The notes under the pieces are model-generated. The model saw only the letters and a list, made by a program, of their open reading frames with translations, searched no databases and was not told the DNA's origin. This document shows, piece after piece, positions 24,363-32,506 of a DNA stretch of 34,904 nt; the first letter of the stretch is position 1; every line of letters begins with the position of its first letter. The stretch is from Chitinophagaceae bacterium (GTDB lineage Bacteria; Bacteroidota; Bacteroidia; Chitinophagales; Chitinophagaceae). The DNA lies in the NCBI GenBank assembly GCA_014380425.1, contig JACMJX010000132.1:1-34904 (forward strand), read 5' to 3'. The translations under genes and the position numbers were made by a program.

Positions 24363-25295
24363 GTTCCGAAGCATATCGGCCGTCATGGCAGGCAGGTCGT
24401 ATTCAGGCTTCCAGTTCCAGTTACTGCGTGCAACCGAATCATCGATGCTTTGCGGCCAGCTATCTGCAATTGCCTGGCGGTAATCCGGCTTGTAGGAGAT
24501 GGTGAAATCCGGAATATGACCTTGTATTTCTCCTGCTATTTCTTCCGGAGAAAAACTTATCGATGCTATGTTATAAGAGGTGCGTATGGCGATCTTTTCC
24601 GCAGGAGCTTCCATAAGTTCGATCGTGGCACGGATGGCATCGGGCATATACATCATAGGCAGAAAAGTTTCTTTCTTTAGAAAGCATTCATACTTTTTAT
24701 CTTCCAGCGCTTCATGAAATATTTCGATGGCATAATCGGTAGTGCCGCCCCCCGGGGCCGACTTATAGCTTATCAAGCCCGGATACCGGAGGCTGCGAAC
24801 GTCTACCCCATAACGTTGAAAATAGTAATTACACCAGAATTCTCCTGCATACTTGCTGATGCCATACACGGTGGTAGGCTCGATGATCGTCTGCTGCGGA
24901 CAATCTTTTCTGGGAGACGTGGGTCCGAAAACAGCGATACTGCTTGGCCAGTAAACTTTCGCCAGCTTCTCTTCTCTTGCTATATCCAGCACGTTTAAGA
25001 GGCTCTGCATATTGAGGCTCCAGGCAAGGTTGGGGTTCTTTTCACCCGTTGCAGATAATATGGCAGCAAGGAGATAGATCTGAGTAATGTTCTGGCGGAT
25101 CACCTGCACATGAAGCATCTCCTTGTTCATAACATCGATACTAACATAAGGACCGGTACCTTTCAGTAGTTCATTCTCTTCTCTCAGGTCAGAAGCTATC
25201 ACTTGCGTACCGCCATAAATCTTGCGTAATGCAAGCGTCAGTTCAACGCCTATTTGTCCGCAGGCACCTATCACCAGTATCTTTTCCTTCAACAT
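24357..25295 (-). CDS. tdh: L-threonine 3-dehydrogenase, short-chain (SDR) type
   Basis: The 312-residue protein is an extended SDR with the Rossmann motif GACGQIG (10-16), the active-site Ser near 118-119 in WPSSIAVFGPTSPR, and YGISK (Tyr144, Lys148). The segments FGPTSPRKDCPQ, YGISKYAGEFWCNYYF, RYPGLISYKSAPGGGTTDYAIEIFHEAL and LPMMYMPDAIRATIELM are those of the SDR-type threonine dehydrogenase rather than UDP-sugar epimerases. It oxidises threonine to 2-amino-3-oxobutyrate with NAD+, which then yields glycine and acetyl-CoA. The ligase kbl is not adjacent. The start at 25295 is chosen because a TAGGTTTG promoter lies just upstream and the Rossmann motif is then near the N-terminus. Confidence 0.88.
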   Translation of the reverse strand: MLKEKILVIGACGQIGVELTLALRKIYGGTQVIASDLREENELLKGTGPYVSIDVMNKEMLHVQVIRQNITQIYLLAAILSATGEKNPNLAWSLNMQSLLNVLDIAREEKLAKVYWPSSIAVFGPTSPRKDCPQQTIIEPTTVYGISKYAGEFWCNYYFQRYGVDVRSLRYPGLISYKSAPGGGTTDYAIEIFHEALEDKKYECFLKKETFLPMMYMPDAIRATIELMEAPAEKIAIRTSYNIASISFSPEEIAGEIQGHIPDFTISYKPDYRQAIADSWPQSIDDSVARSNWNWKPEYDLPAMTADMLRNL

Positions 25296-25313
25296 AAACC
25301 ATAAATTTGGTTG

Positions 25314-25321
25314 CAAACCTA
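25314..25321 (-). promoter_or_regulatory. -7 promoter element of tdh
   Basis: The minus strand reads TAGGTTTG (TAnnTTTG), 18 nt before the ATG at 25295. The other candidate start at 25316 would fall inside this element. Confidence 0.55.
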
Positions 25322-25374
25322 AGCAAAAGTTTACCGTTAACAGGTTTAGAAAGATCTTTCCAGTACAACTCGTT

Positions 25375-25382
25375 TATCTTTG
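25375..25382 (+). promoter_or_regulatory. -7 promoter element of kdsA
   Basis: TATCTTTG is an exact TAnnTTTG match. Only 4 nt (CAAT) separate it from the kdsA ATG at 25387, so the predicted transcript starts at or next to the start codon. Confidence 0.65.
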
Positions 25383-25386
25383 CAAT

Positions 25387-26226
25387 ATGGAAAAGTACCT
25401 GGAAGATTTATTCAGTCAACAATCATACGATAGCAGCAATTTCTTTCTGATAGCAGGCCCTTGTGTGGTAGAAAGCGAAGAACTGGTAATGGAAGTTGCG
25501 GAGCGGGTTTCAGGCATCTGCAGCAACCTGGGGATACCCTACGTGTTTAAAGCCTCTTACCGGAAAGCGAACAGAACCAGCGGTTCTTCTTTTACCGGCA
25601 TAGGAGATGAAGCCGCTTTAAGCCTCGTGAAAAAAGTGGGCGATCGATATAAGCTTCCTACCACTTCCGATATTCATGCCCATGAAGAAGCCGCTGTAGC
25701 TGCAAAATACATCGACATTCTTCAGATTCCCGCGTTCCTTTGCCGCCAGACAGATCTTCTGCTGGCAGCCGCAGCAACAGGCAAAGTAGTGAATGTAAAG
25801 AAAGGACAGTTTTTAAGCGGGCAGTCGATGAAGTTTGCGGTAGATAAAATAAAGAGCGGCACTCCCCAAGCGACAACACCCAAAATACTGCTTACCGAAA
25901 GAGGAACTACGTTCGGATACCAGGACCTGGTGGTAGACTATAGAAACATTCCGTGGATGCAGGAGCACCAGGTGCCGGTGGTGATGGATTGCACCCATAG
26001 CCTGCAGCAGCCCAACCAAACGAGCGGTGTAACGGGAGGTAATCCCCGGATGATTGGTACGATAGCGAAAGCGGCCATTGCAGCAGGAGCAAACGGGCTG
26101 TTCATTGAAACCCATCCCGATCCTTCAGTAGCGAAAAGCGATGGGGCGAATATGCTTCAACTCAACCTGCTTGAAGGATTGCTTCAGCAACTCGTGAAGC
26201 TGCGGAAGGCCGTTGTAGCATTATAA
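25387..26226 (+). CDS. kdsA: 3-deoxy-8-phosphooctulonate synthase KdsA
   Basis: KdsA condenses arabinose-5-phosphate with phosphoenolpyruvate to KDO-8-phosphate, the committed step to the lipid A-core sugar KDO. The 279-residue product has FLIAGPCVVESEEL (20-33), VFKASYRKANRTSGSSFTGIGDEAAL, TSDIHAHEEA, LQIPAFLCRQTDLLLAAA, VNVKKGQFLS, LTERGTTFGYQDLVVDYRNIP, VVMDCTHSLQQPN and GLFIETHPDPSVAKSDGANML. Cys26 in AGPC marks the metal-dependent class; the metal-independent enterobacterial type has Asn at this site. The start at 25387 is 165 bp after the first in-frame ATG and is fixed by the promoter and family length. It ends 10 bp from the convergent PspC gene. Confidence 0.95.
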   Translation: MEKYLEDLFSQQSYDSSNFFLIAGPCVVESEELVMEVAERVSGICSNLGIPYVFKASYRKANRTSGSSFTGIGDEAALSLVKKVGDRYKLPTTSDIHAHEEAAVAAKYIDILQIPAFLCRQTDLLLAAAATGKVVNVKKGQFLSGQSMKFAVDKIKSGTPQATTPKILLTERGTTFGYQDLVVDYRNIPWMQEHQVPVVMDCTHSLQQPNQTSGVTGGNPRMIGTIAKAAIAAGANGLFIETHPDPSVAKSDGANMLQLNLLEGLLQQLVKLRKAVVAL

Positions 26227-26236
26227 ACCAGTTCTA

Positions 26237-26458
26237 CTATAGGTATTTGAGCGGATTGCGCCGGGCGTTCAGGATGTAAGCTTTTACATTCATCCAGAAA
26301 GCGATAAAAAAATAAAAGACTACCGGAGATCCCATGGTCATCAGGGAGATATAGATAAAGTATTTGCGTATGGTGCCGGTAGCAATGCCCATTTTTTCAC
26401 CTATGTAGGTGCAAACACCGAAAAGATGCCATTCTATAAAATGTCGAAGGCTATTCAT
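26237..26458 (-). CDS. small PspC-domain membrane protein
   Basis: This 73-residue protein has the PspC-type arrangement: an amphipathic start with LFGVCTYIGEKMGIATGTIRKYFIYIS, where the GVC-x-x-I/L-G-E-K pattern is the family signature, then a membrane helix (TMGSPVVFYFFIAFWMNV) and a basic tail. PspC proteins are inner-membrane partners of the phage-shock response. Here neither pspA nor a regulator adjoins, so a general envelope-stress role is inference from the domain. The small size is normal for the domain. Confidence 0.78.
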   Translation of the reverse strand: MNSLRHFIEWHLFGVCTYIGEKMGIATGTIRKYFIYISLMTMGSPVVFYFFIAFWMNVKAYILNARRNPLKYL

Positions 26459-26597
26459 GCAGCTAATTTAAAAAAAAATATTGGATAAATTCAAACTACT
26501 CTTTTACTGCCGAAGATGGCACATCCATATATTCGGGCAAGCGGGAAAATTACCCCGATACGGTGCAATTGCCGTGCTGCTTTTCCTGCCTTTTCAG

Positions 26598-26605
26598 TAC
26601 TTTTG
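26598..26605 (+). promoter_or_regulatory. -7 promoter element of the aconitase gene
   Basis: TACTTTTG matches TAnnTTTG. The predicted leader to the ATG at 26656 is about 47 nt. The rest of 26459-26655 shows no other feature. Confidence 0.55.
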
Positions 26606-26655
26606 CAAATCGGAAGGTTTTACCCAGTCTCCGCTAACTTCTAAATACATAAGCA

Positions 26656-28926
26656 ATGGCATTTGACTTTGAAATGATTAAAAAGGTGTACGCAAGTTTT
26701 CCTATTAATGTGGAAGCAGCCCGGAAAGTAACTGGAAGAGCTTTAACGCTCACAGAAAAGATCCTGTATGCTCACCTATGGCAGGGAGAACCCACCAAAC
26801 AGTACGACAAAGGCAAGAGTTATGTGGATTTTGCACCGGATAGGGTTACCATGCAGGACGCGACGGCACAAATGGCCTTGCTTCAGTTTATGCAGGCCGG
26901 GAGAGACAGGGTTGCGGTGCCATCTACCGTGCATTGCGACCACCTGATTATGGCTAAAGACAACAGTAAGGAAGATCTTAGCCGCGCAGTGCATGAAAGC
27001 AGCGAGGTGTTCGATTTTCTGGCTTCTGTTTCCAATAAATATGGCATCGGCTTCTGGAAGCCCGGTGCCGGAATCATTCACCAGGTAATGCTGGAGAATT
27101 ACGCATTTCCCGGGGGTATGATGATCGGTACCGACAGCCACACGGTGAATGCCGGTGGCCTGGGGATGATTGCCATCGGCGTAGGCGGTGCAGACGCCTG
27201 CGATGTAATGGCAGGGTTACCGTGGGAGCTTAAATTTCCCAAGCTGATAGGGGTAAAGCTGAAAGGAAAGCTATCTGGCTGGACGGCACCCAAAGATGTT
27301 ATTCTTAAAGTAGCCGGTATATTAACCGTTAAAGGCGGTACAGGCGCCGTAGTGGAGTATTTCGGTGAGGGTGCAGAGGCCATGAGCTGCACCGGCAAGG
27401 CTACTATCTGTAATATGGGTGCCGAAGTAGGAGCCACCACTTCCATATTTGGCTACGATGAGAGCATGAGCCGCTACCTGAAGGCAACGGGCCGTGAAGA
27501 CGTTGCCTTTTTAGCCGATGGCATCAGGGAACACCTTATTGCAGATGAAGACGTATATGCCAATCCCGAAGCATATTTCGACCAGGTGATCGAACTCGAT
27601 CTGAGTGAGCTGGAACCTCACCTTAACGGGCCATTTACGCCTGATCTCGCTACGCCCATTTCCCGCATGAGGGAAACAGCTCTTGCCAATGGCTGGCCTC
27701 TCAAGGTAGATATCGGCCTGTTGGGAAGCTGCACCAACTCCTCGTATGAAGACATAGCAAGATCTGCTAGCCTTGCGAAACAAATCACCGAAAAGAAGCT
27801 TAAGACAAAGGCGGAGTTTGCCATCAATCCAGGATCGGAGCAGGTGCGTTTTACGGTACAAAAAGATGGCTACCTCGATATCTTCGACCAGATAGGCGCT
27901 AAAGTATTCGCGAATGCCTGCGGGCCCTGCATAGGAATGTGGGATAGGGTAGGCTCGGAAAAACAGGAAAAGAACACGATCGTGCATTCATTCAACAGAA
28001 ACTTCGCCAAAAGAAATGATGGCAACCCCAATACATACGCATTCGTAGGAAGCCCGGAAATTGTAACTGCTCTTGCAATAGCCGGTGATCTCGGCTTCAA
28101 CCCGCTTACAGATACGCTCACCAACGAAGATGGAATAGCTGTTAAACTAGACGAGCCTTCTGGCTTCGAGCTACCGCCGAACGGCTTTGCAGTTGAAGAT
28201 GCAGGCTACCAGGCTCCCGCAGAAGATGGGAGAGATGTTCAGGTGCTTGTTTCCCCTACGTCTAACAGGCTTCAGGTGCTCGATCCCTTCCCGGCATGGG
28301 AAGGCACCGATCTCAAAGGCCTTACACTTCTTATCAAGGCTAAAGGAAAATGTACCACCGACCATATCTCGATGGCAGGCCCCTGGCTTAAATTCAGGGG
28401 GCACCTTGATAATATCAGCAACAACATGCTGATAGGCGCGGTGAACTACTTCAACGAGAAAACTGATAAGGTAAAGAATGCCCTTACAGGCGATTACGGA
28501 ACAGTTCCAGGTACGCAGCGCGCTTATAAAGCAGCGCAAATAGGAACCGTTGTAATAGGAGACGAAAACTACGGTGAAGGTTCCTCTCGCGAGCACGCGG
28601 CCATGGAGCCCCGTCACCTGGGTGTTCGCGCCATTCTTGTTAAGTCGTTTGCCCGCATCCATGAAACCAATCTTAAAAAGCAGGGGATGCTTGCGCTTAC
28701 CTTTAATGATAAAACGGACTACGATAAAGTACTCGAAGATGATAAGATAGATATTATTGGCCTGACGACCTTTACCCCGGGGGAGCCACTCACGGTGGTT
28801 CTGCATCATGCAGATGGAAGCGTCGATATCATAACCGTGAACCATACCTATAATCAGCAGCAGATCGAATGGTTCAAGGCGGGTGGAGCGCTTAATATCA
28901 TCAGAAGACAGTTTACTGCCAACTAG
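26656..28926 (+). CDS. aconitate hydratase
   Basis: Aconitase isomerises citrate to isocitrate in the TCA cycle with a [4Fe-4S] cluster. The 756-residue product has the cluster ligands Cys359 ([11 protein letters not shown]) and Cys422/Cys425 ([12 protein letters not shown]), plus [31 protein letters not shown] in the N-terminal part and the C-terminal swivel-domain segment [43 protein letters not shown]. The length fits the single-chain mitochondrial-type enzyme rather than the longer AcnA/IRP or AcnB. The ATG at 26656 follows the promoter; a strong terminator closes the gene. Confidence 0.96.
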   Translation: MAFDFEMIKKVYASFPINVEAARKVTGRALTLTEKILYAHLWQGEPTKQYDKGKSYVDFAPDRVTMQDATAQMALLQFMQAGRDRVAVPSTVHCDHLIMAKDNSKEDLSRAVHESSEVFDFLASVSNKYGIGFWKPGAGIIHQVMLENYAFPGGMMIGTDSHTVNAGGLGMIAIGVGGADACDVMAGLPWELKFPKLIGVKLKGKLSGWTAPKDVILKVAGILTVKGGTGAVVEYFGEGAEAMSCTGKATICNMGAEVGATTSIFGYDESMSRYLKATGREDVAFLADGIREHLIADEDVYANPEAYFDQVIELDLSELEPHLNGPFTPDLATPISRMRETALANGWPLKVDIGLLGSCTNSSYEDIARSASLAKQITEKKLKTKAEFAINPGSEQVRFTVQKDGYLDIFDQIGAKVFANACGPCIGMWDRVGSEKQEKNTIVHSFNRNFAKRNDGNPNTYAFVGSPEIVTALAIAGDLGFNPLTDTLTNEDGIAVKLDEPSGFELPPNGFAVEDAGYQAPAEDGRDVQVLVSPTSNRLQVLDPFPAWEGTDLKGLTLLIKAKGKCTTDHISMAGPWLKFRGHLDNISNNMLIGAVNYFNEKTDKVKNALTGDYGTVPGTQRAYKAAQIGTVVIGDENYGEGSSREHAAMEPRHLGVRAILVKSFARIHETNLKKQGMLALTFNDKTDYDKVLEDDKIDIIGLTTFTPGEPLTVVLHHADGSVDIITVNHTYNQQQIEWFKAGGALNIIRRQFTAN

Positions 28927-28956
28927 ATTTATAAGAGGAACTGTATACTACACTAT

Positions 28957-28984
28957 AAGGGCCGGAATCATCCGGCCCTTTTTT
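28957..28984 (+). terminator. Rho-independent terminator of the aconitase gene
   Basis: AAGGGCCGGA (28957-28966) and TCCGGCCCTT (28971-28980) are perfect arms around ATCA, followed by a T run. Confidence 0.95.
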
Positions 28985-29116
28985 ATATGTTCAAATTAAC
29001 ACCAGGATTCCGAATATGGGAACACCATTGATTGTTAGCATGTTGTAAAGCACTGAAGATGAGCCCTTTAAGATCTGGCATCGGTATTGAAAACTAATGG
29101 CATAACTCAGAAACTC

Positions 29117-30565
29117 ATGAAACATATTTACTCAAAACTCTCAAAAACAATCTTAACACTGGTTCTTACCTTAAGTATGGCTGCTGCCTTCGCCGCTACC
29201 ATCGTAGTTCCTGCAGGCACCACCCAAACTTTTACGGGGTCTATGAACGGAACCATCTTCGAGGTTTATGGAACCCTGAATTTTACACCAAGCGGTTTTA
29301 ACGGCAGCAACAATAAAGTAATTGCATTTGCCGGTGGTATCGTTACTATTCCTTCAGCCACTTCTATGCAGAATGTAGTTTTAGATATCAGAAAAGATGG
29401 AACACTGAATATCAAAGCCACCAACTTTTCAATGAACAACAGTAATTCCGGAATTATAAACAACGGAATCATCAATGCCGCTTCCACAACACTTACATTC
29501 AAGTCAGGAACCGGTCTTCAGAATTCAGGTACTGTCAACGCAGGTACACTTATTCTTGAATCAGGAGCTCCGGTTGGTATTTTGCAACAGAACACAGGCA
29601 CTATAACCGTAGGCCAGTATTTTGAAAACGCCGCCAATTACGAGAACGCAGCTTCAGGAACGATCAACGTAACGGGCCCTTGCTCCGGACTGAGATGCGG
29701 GTTCACTACTAAGAATGGCTTGTTTAAGAACAGTGGTCTTATGGACATTACAGGCGCCGTAAATATAGACGCCAATATGGAGCTGAATGGCACCATGAGA
29801 GTAACTGGTGATCTTAGCATAAAAAGAACGGTGAGTGGCATCAATGGTAAATTGCATGTTATTAAAGGCAGGAGCGAAATGGTGGGTGACGGACATTATA
29901 AAGGAACGAATATGCAGTTTTACGATTATGACACACCAGGCAATAATTTCGACAGCAAAACAGCTAATAACCAGTCAGAAGACCAGTACACGGTAGTTGC
30001 TCCGCCTGCAGCTCCGGCCGCTGCCCTGCCATTAAGATTCATTTCTTTCCAGGCCGTTACTTACAACAAGTTCAGCGTTTACTTCAAGTTTACTACAAGC
30101 GTAGAATCCGCACTTTCAAGCCTTCAGTTGCAAGGAAGTAATAATGGCAAGAACTATACGATCATCGAAAGCTTCAAGCCACACAACCAGAACGGAATAT
30201 TTCATTATACCTCCGCTCATATAGACGCATCGAAATACACTTCTTACCGTATAGCCGTAGTAAATGTTGACGGTCAAAAAGAATATTCAAATATAGTATT
30301 CTACAAATCATCTGCAGCATCTGTTGAAACCAGTATTTACCCTAACCCTGTTACTAACGCAACTTTCAACGTGAAGGTTTCATCTGCGGAACCAGCAATC
30401 GTTAATATCTATTCCAACGACGGAAAGTTACTATCGAACACTGTACTGAAAGGTCAGCAGCAGTACCCAATAAAAATGAATGCTGCCGCTGCAAAGTTTA
30501 ACCTGCTTACCGTACAGGTAATACAAAAAGGAAAGATCCATTCATTCACGGTGGTGAATAACTAA
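29117..30565 (+). CDS. secreted repeat protein with type IX secretion C-terminal domain
   Basis: With the ATG at 29117 the 482-residue protein starts with a signal peptide (MKHIYSKLSKTILTLVLTLS, cut near AFA-A). Residues about 30-260 are Asn/Gly/Thr/Ile-rich and repeat short phrases such as NSGIINNGIINA, QNSGTVNAGTLIL, QNTGTITVGQYFENA and NSGLMDITGAVNIDA, consistent with a beta-solenoid. A Pro/Ala linker (APPAAPAAALPL) precedes a beta-sandwich region. The last 80 residues begin VETSIYPNPVTNATFNVKV and end in KGKIHSFTVVN, the type IX secretion sorting domain (type A). It is predicted to be exported to or beyond the cell surface. The upstream ATG at 29087 would bury the signal. No TAnnTTTG element is evident upstream. 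Confidence 0.85.
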   Translation: MKHIYSKLSKTILTLVLTLSMAAAFAATIVVPAGTTQTFTGSMNGTIFEVYGTLNFTPSGFNGSNNKVIAFAGGIVTIPSATSMQNVVLDIRKDGTLNIKATNFSMNNSNSGIINNGIINAASTTLTFKSGTGLQNSGTVNAGTLILESGAPVGILQQNTGTITVGQYFENAANYENAASGTINVTGPCSGLRCGFTTKNGLFKNSGLMDITGAVNIDANMELNGTMRVTGDLSIKRTVSGINGKLHVIKGRSEMVGDGHYKGTNMQFYDYDTPGNNFDSKTANNQSEDQYTVVAPPAAPAAALPLRFISFQAVTYNKFSVYFKFTTSVESALSSLQLQGSNNGKNYTIIESFKPHNQNGIFHYTSAHIDASKYTSYRIAVVNVDGQKEYSNIVFYKSSAASVETSIYPNPVTNATFNVKVSSAEPAIVNIYSNDGKLLSNTVLKGQQQYPIKMNAAAAKFNLLTVQVIQKGKIHSFTVVNN

Positions 30566-30596
30566 TAAGGATTTGAGTTTGAGTTTCATGAGTTAG

Positions 30597-30625
30597 GCAG
30601 CGCTTTGAGAGAGCGCTGCTTTTTT
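30597..30625 (+). terminator. terminator of the T9SS cargo gene
   Basis: GCAGCGCT (30597-30604) pairs with AGCGCTGC (30612-30619) and is followed by TTTTTT. Confidence 0.9.
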
Positions 30626-30674
30626 ATGCTACAGCGCAAGGAACGACTGGGTAGTAGTGCGTGTTCATTTTTAT

Positions 30675-30682
30675 TATATTTG
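30675..30682 (+). promoter_or_regulatory. -7 promoter element of the DUF4403 gene
   Basis: TATATTTG (TAnnTTTG) ends 5 nt before the ATG at 30688. It lies inside the longer frame that starts with GTG at 30661, so it supports the later ATG. Confidence 0.6.
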
Positions 30683-30687
30683 TGAGT

Positions 30688-32070
30688 ATGCTTAGACAGT
30701 TTCTGCCGGCGCTTTCATGCTTTATTTTCCTGCAGGCAGCAGGTCAGGAGGTGGTGGTTCCGCAACCTATGACCAGTCTTCCTTCCCTTCAGGAGTCTGT
30801 GATTCATGTACCTGTAAAACTTTATGCAAGGCCTTATCTTCAGCAGGCAGAAGCGATGACACCGAAGGAGTTTCTGTCGGAAGGCTGGCCGGAGTTCCTG
30901 GCCTCCGGATGCGAGTTCAGGTATAAATACAGGTTCGTGCGTTCAGGGCTTGGCCTTTCCTGCGTTAACAACAAGATGACCATAACCTTTTCGGGAAGTT
31001 ACCAGATTGCAGGAAGCGAAACCATCTGCGCCTTTGGCAAACAAATGTCTCCCTGGGTAACCGGCAGTTGCGGCTTTGGCAGTGAGCCTATGCGTAAAGT
31101 GCAGATCAGTATTCAGTCTTTCCTTGAATTTCAGCCGAATTACACATTAAAAACCACTACCCTTCCCGAAAAAGTAACCGCACTGGATAAATGCATGGTG
31201 ACTATTTTTAACTCCGATGTAACTAAAGAAGTGATCGATAGCATCGGAGCTTCCGTAGCCGCTTTCGGTAATTCACTCGATCAGAAAATAGCCGGGCTGA
31301 ACTTTTCCTCCACTTTGCAGGTACTTGCCGAGAAAGTGGGAAAGAAGATTCCATTGAATAATTATGGTTACATCAAACTCAATCCCTCTTCCGTAAGAGC
31401 AGGCAGGGTTAATTTTACACGCGATACCCTTTATTTCACGCTCGGGGTTTCCTGCTTTCCGGAACTGAGTTCCGACAGTATCAATGCAAGCATTACTAGT
31501 TTTCTGCCACCACTAACCTCAACAGAGCTGAACCCGGGGTTTCGTATCAATACCAATGCTATTTACGATTATGTTACACTCGATACCATCCTTAACCGCA
31601 GCTTTCGCAATACCAGTTTCGATCTTGGTGGAAGAACTATGATACTTAAAAATGTAGCAGTAAGCGGGCTTGACAATAACCAGGTAGAACTCCGGATAGA
31701 TTTCGAGGGCGATAAAAAAGGAACTGTGTATTTAACAGGAACTCCCCTTCTCGACGTGAAGAACCAGGTGATTACGATCCCGGATCTCGATTACTCCTTA
31801 CGATCCAGAGATCTTATTCTGAACGTGGCAAAGACCCTCTTCAATAAAAAGATTTTGGCTACACTCCGTGAAAACGGAACCATCCGCATTAATGAGATTT
31901 ACATCAAAAACAAAGCGCGGATCGACAGTGCTTTCAACCGCACGATAAGTACAGAATTGAGCACGGCAGGCCGATCTTCGGGCTTTTCGGTAACAGGGCT
32001 GGTGATTAAAAGAGATAATCTGCTGCTGCAAACAAATGTGACAGGCGACCTTTCGATACTTGTAAAGTAA
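30688..32070 (+). CDS. DUF4403 family protein
   Basis: The 460-residue protein begins with a signal sequence (MLRQFLPALSCFIFLQAAGQ). It matches the DUF4403 plan: ESVIHVPVKLYARPYLQQAE near the start, CEFRYKYRFVRSGLGLSCVNNKMTITFSGSYQIAG, CGFGSEPMRKVQISIQSFLEFQPNYTLKTTT, and LNNYGYIKLNPSSVRAGRVNFTRDTLYFTLGV. The tail RDNLLLQTNVTGDLSILVK ends in strands. Members are periplasmic or envelope proteins predicted to be beta-rich and possibly lipid-binding, but no function is established. The gene ends 4 bp from the convergent SET gene. Confidence 0.88.
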   Translation: MLRQFLPALSCFIFLQAAGQEVVVPQPMTSLPSLQESVIHVPVKLYARPYLQQAEAMTPKEFLSEGWPEFLASGCEFRYKYRFVRSGLGLSCVNNKMTITFSGSYQIAGSETICAFGKQMSPWVTGSCGFGSEPMRKVQISIQSFLEFQPNYTLKTTTLPEKVTALDKCMVTIFNSDVTKEVIDSIGASVAAFGNSLDQKIAGLNFSSTLQVLAEKVGKKIPLNNYGYIKLNPSSVRAGRVNFTRDTLYFTLGVSCFPELSSDSINASITSFLPPLTSTELNPGFRINTNAIYDYVTLDTILNRSFRNTSFDLGGRTMILKNVAVSGLDNNQVELRIDFEGDKKGTVYLTGTPLLDVKNQVITIPDLDYSLRSRDLILNVAKTLFNKKILATLRENGTIRINEIYIKNKARIDSAFNRTISTELSTAGRSSGFSVTGLVIKRDNLLLQTNVTGDLSILVK

Positions 32071-32074
32071 GTTG

Positions 32075-32458
32075 CTACTGCTTGTCGAACCAAACGGGTG
32101 TGCTATCATCCCAATCACCATTGTAGTTAATGAACAGTTCTTCACCTGCCTTGATGTCTCTTACGGTTTCAATGCGGATGATACTGTGCCCCGGCTCCAT
32201 TTCATATTCACAGTTACTCTGATAGCTGTGGTTATACAAGGGAACGTAACCCAGCGCCATGCAACATTGCTTTAGTGCAGTATCCCATTCAAAAATATAA
32301 TCGTGCAGCAGTGTCTGATCTATGAGTTTTCTGTCTGATGCGTTCAGCACGATAACGGGAGACATCTCGATTACAATCCCCTGCAGGATATCCTGATCGG
32401 TAAATACGCCCCTGCCCATAGCTGCGGTAGGGGCTATAAATAAACAAGGCAGAATCAT
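32075..32458 (-). CDS. small SET-domain protein, putative protein-lysine methyltransferase
   Basis: The 127-residue protein is essentially a bare SET domain: GRGVFTDQDILQGIVIEMSPVIVL (15-38), a central stretch with YIFEWD, the SAM-site NHS motif in YNHSYQSNCEYEM, and the closing DIKAGEELFINYNGDW with the conserved Tyr. It lacks the pre-SET and the zinc-binding post-SET cysteines of eukaryotic enzymes. The family transfers methyl from SAM to protein lysine; the target is unknown. It is divergent from mgtE (48 bp between starts). Confidence 0.87.
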   Translation of the reverse strand: MILPCLFIAPTAAMGRGVFTDQDILQGIVIEMSPVIVLNASDRKLIDQTLLHDYIFEWDTALKQCCMALGYVPLYNHSYQSNCEYEMEPGHSIIRIETVRDIKAGEELFINYNGDWDDSTPVWFDKQ

Positions 32459-32506
32459 AGTGAATCTTTGCGATCTTTGCTCCTTTCGCCGTGTAAAAAT
32501 AAGCCT

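Noticed and set aside
26481-26666. 61-residue open frame upstream of the aconitase gene
   Set aside because: It contains the aconitase promoter element and overlaps the aconitase start by 11 bp, with no recognisable features.
28171-28845. 224-residue open frame antisense to the aconitase gene
   Set aside because: The aconitase swivel domain is encoded on the other strand, and the antisense product is unlike any protein pattern.
32468-32506. TTG start for mgtE
   Set aside because: It would add 13 residues that read through promoter-like CTTTGC repeats. The ATG at 32507 fits the family.
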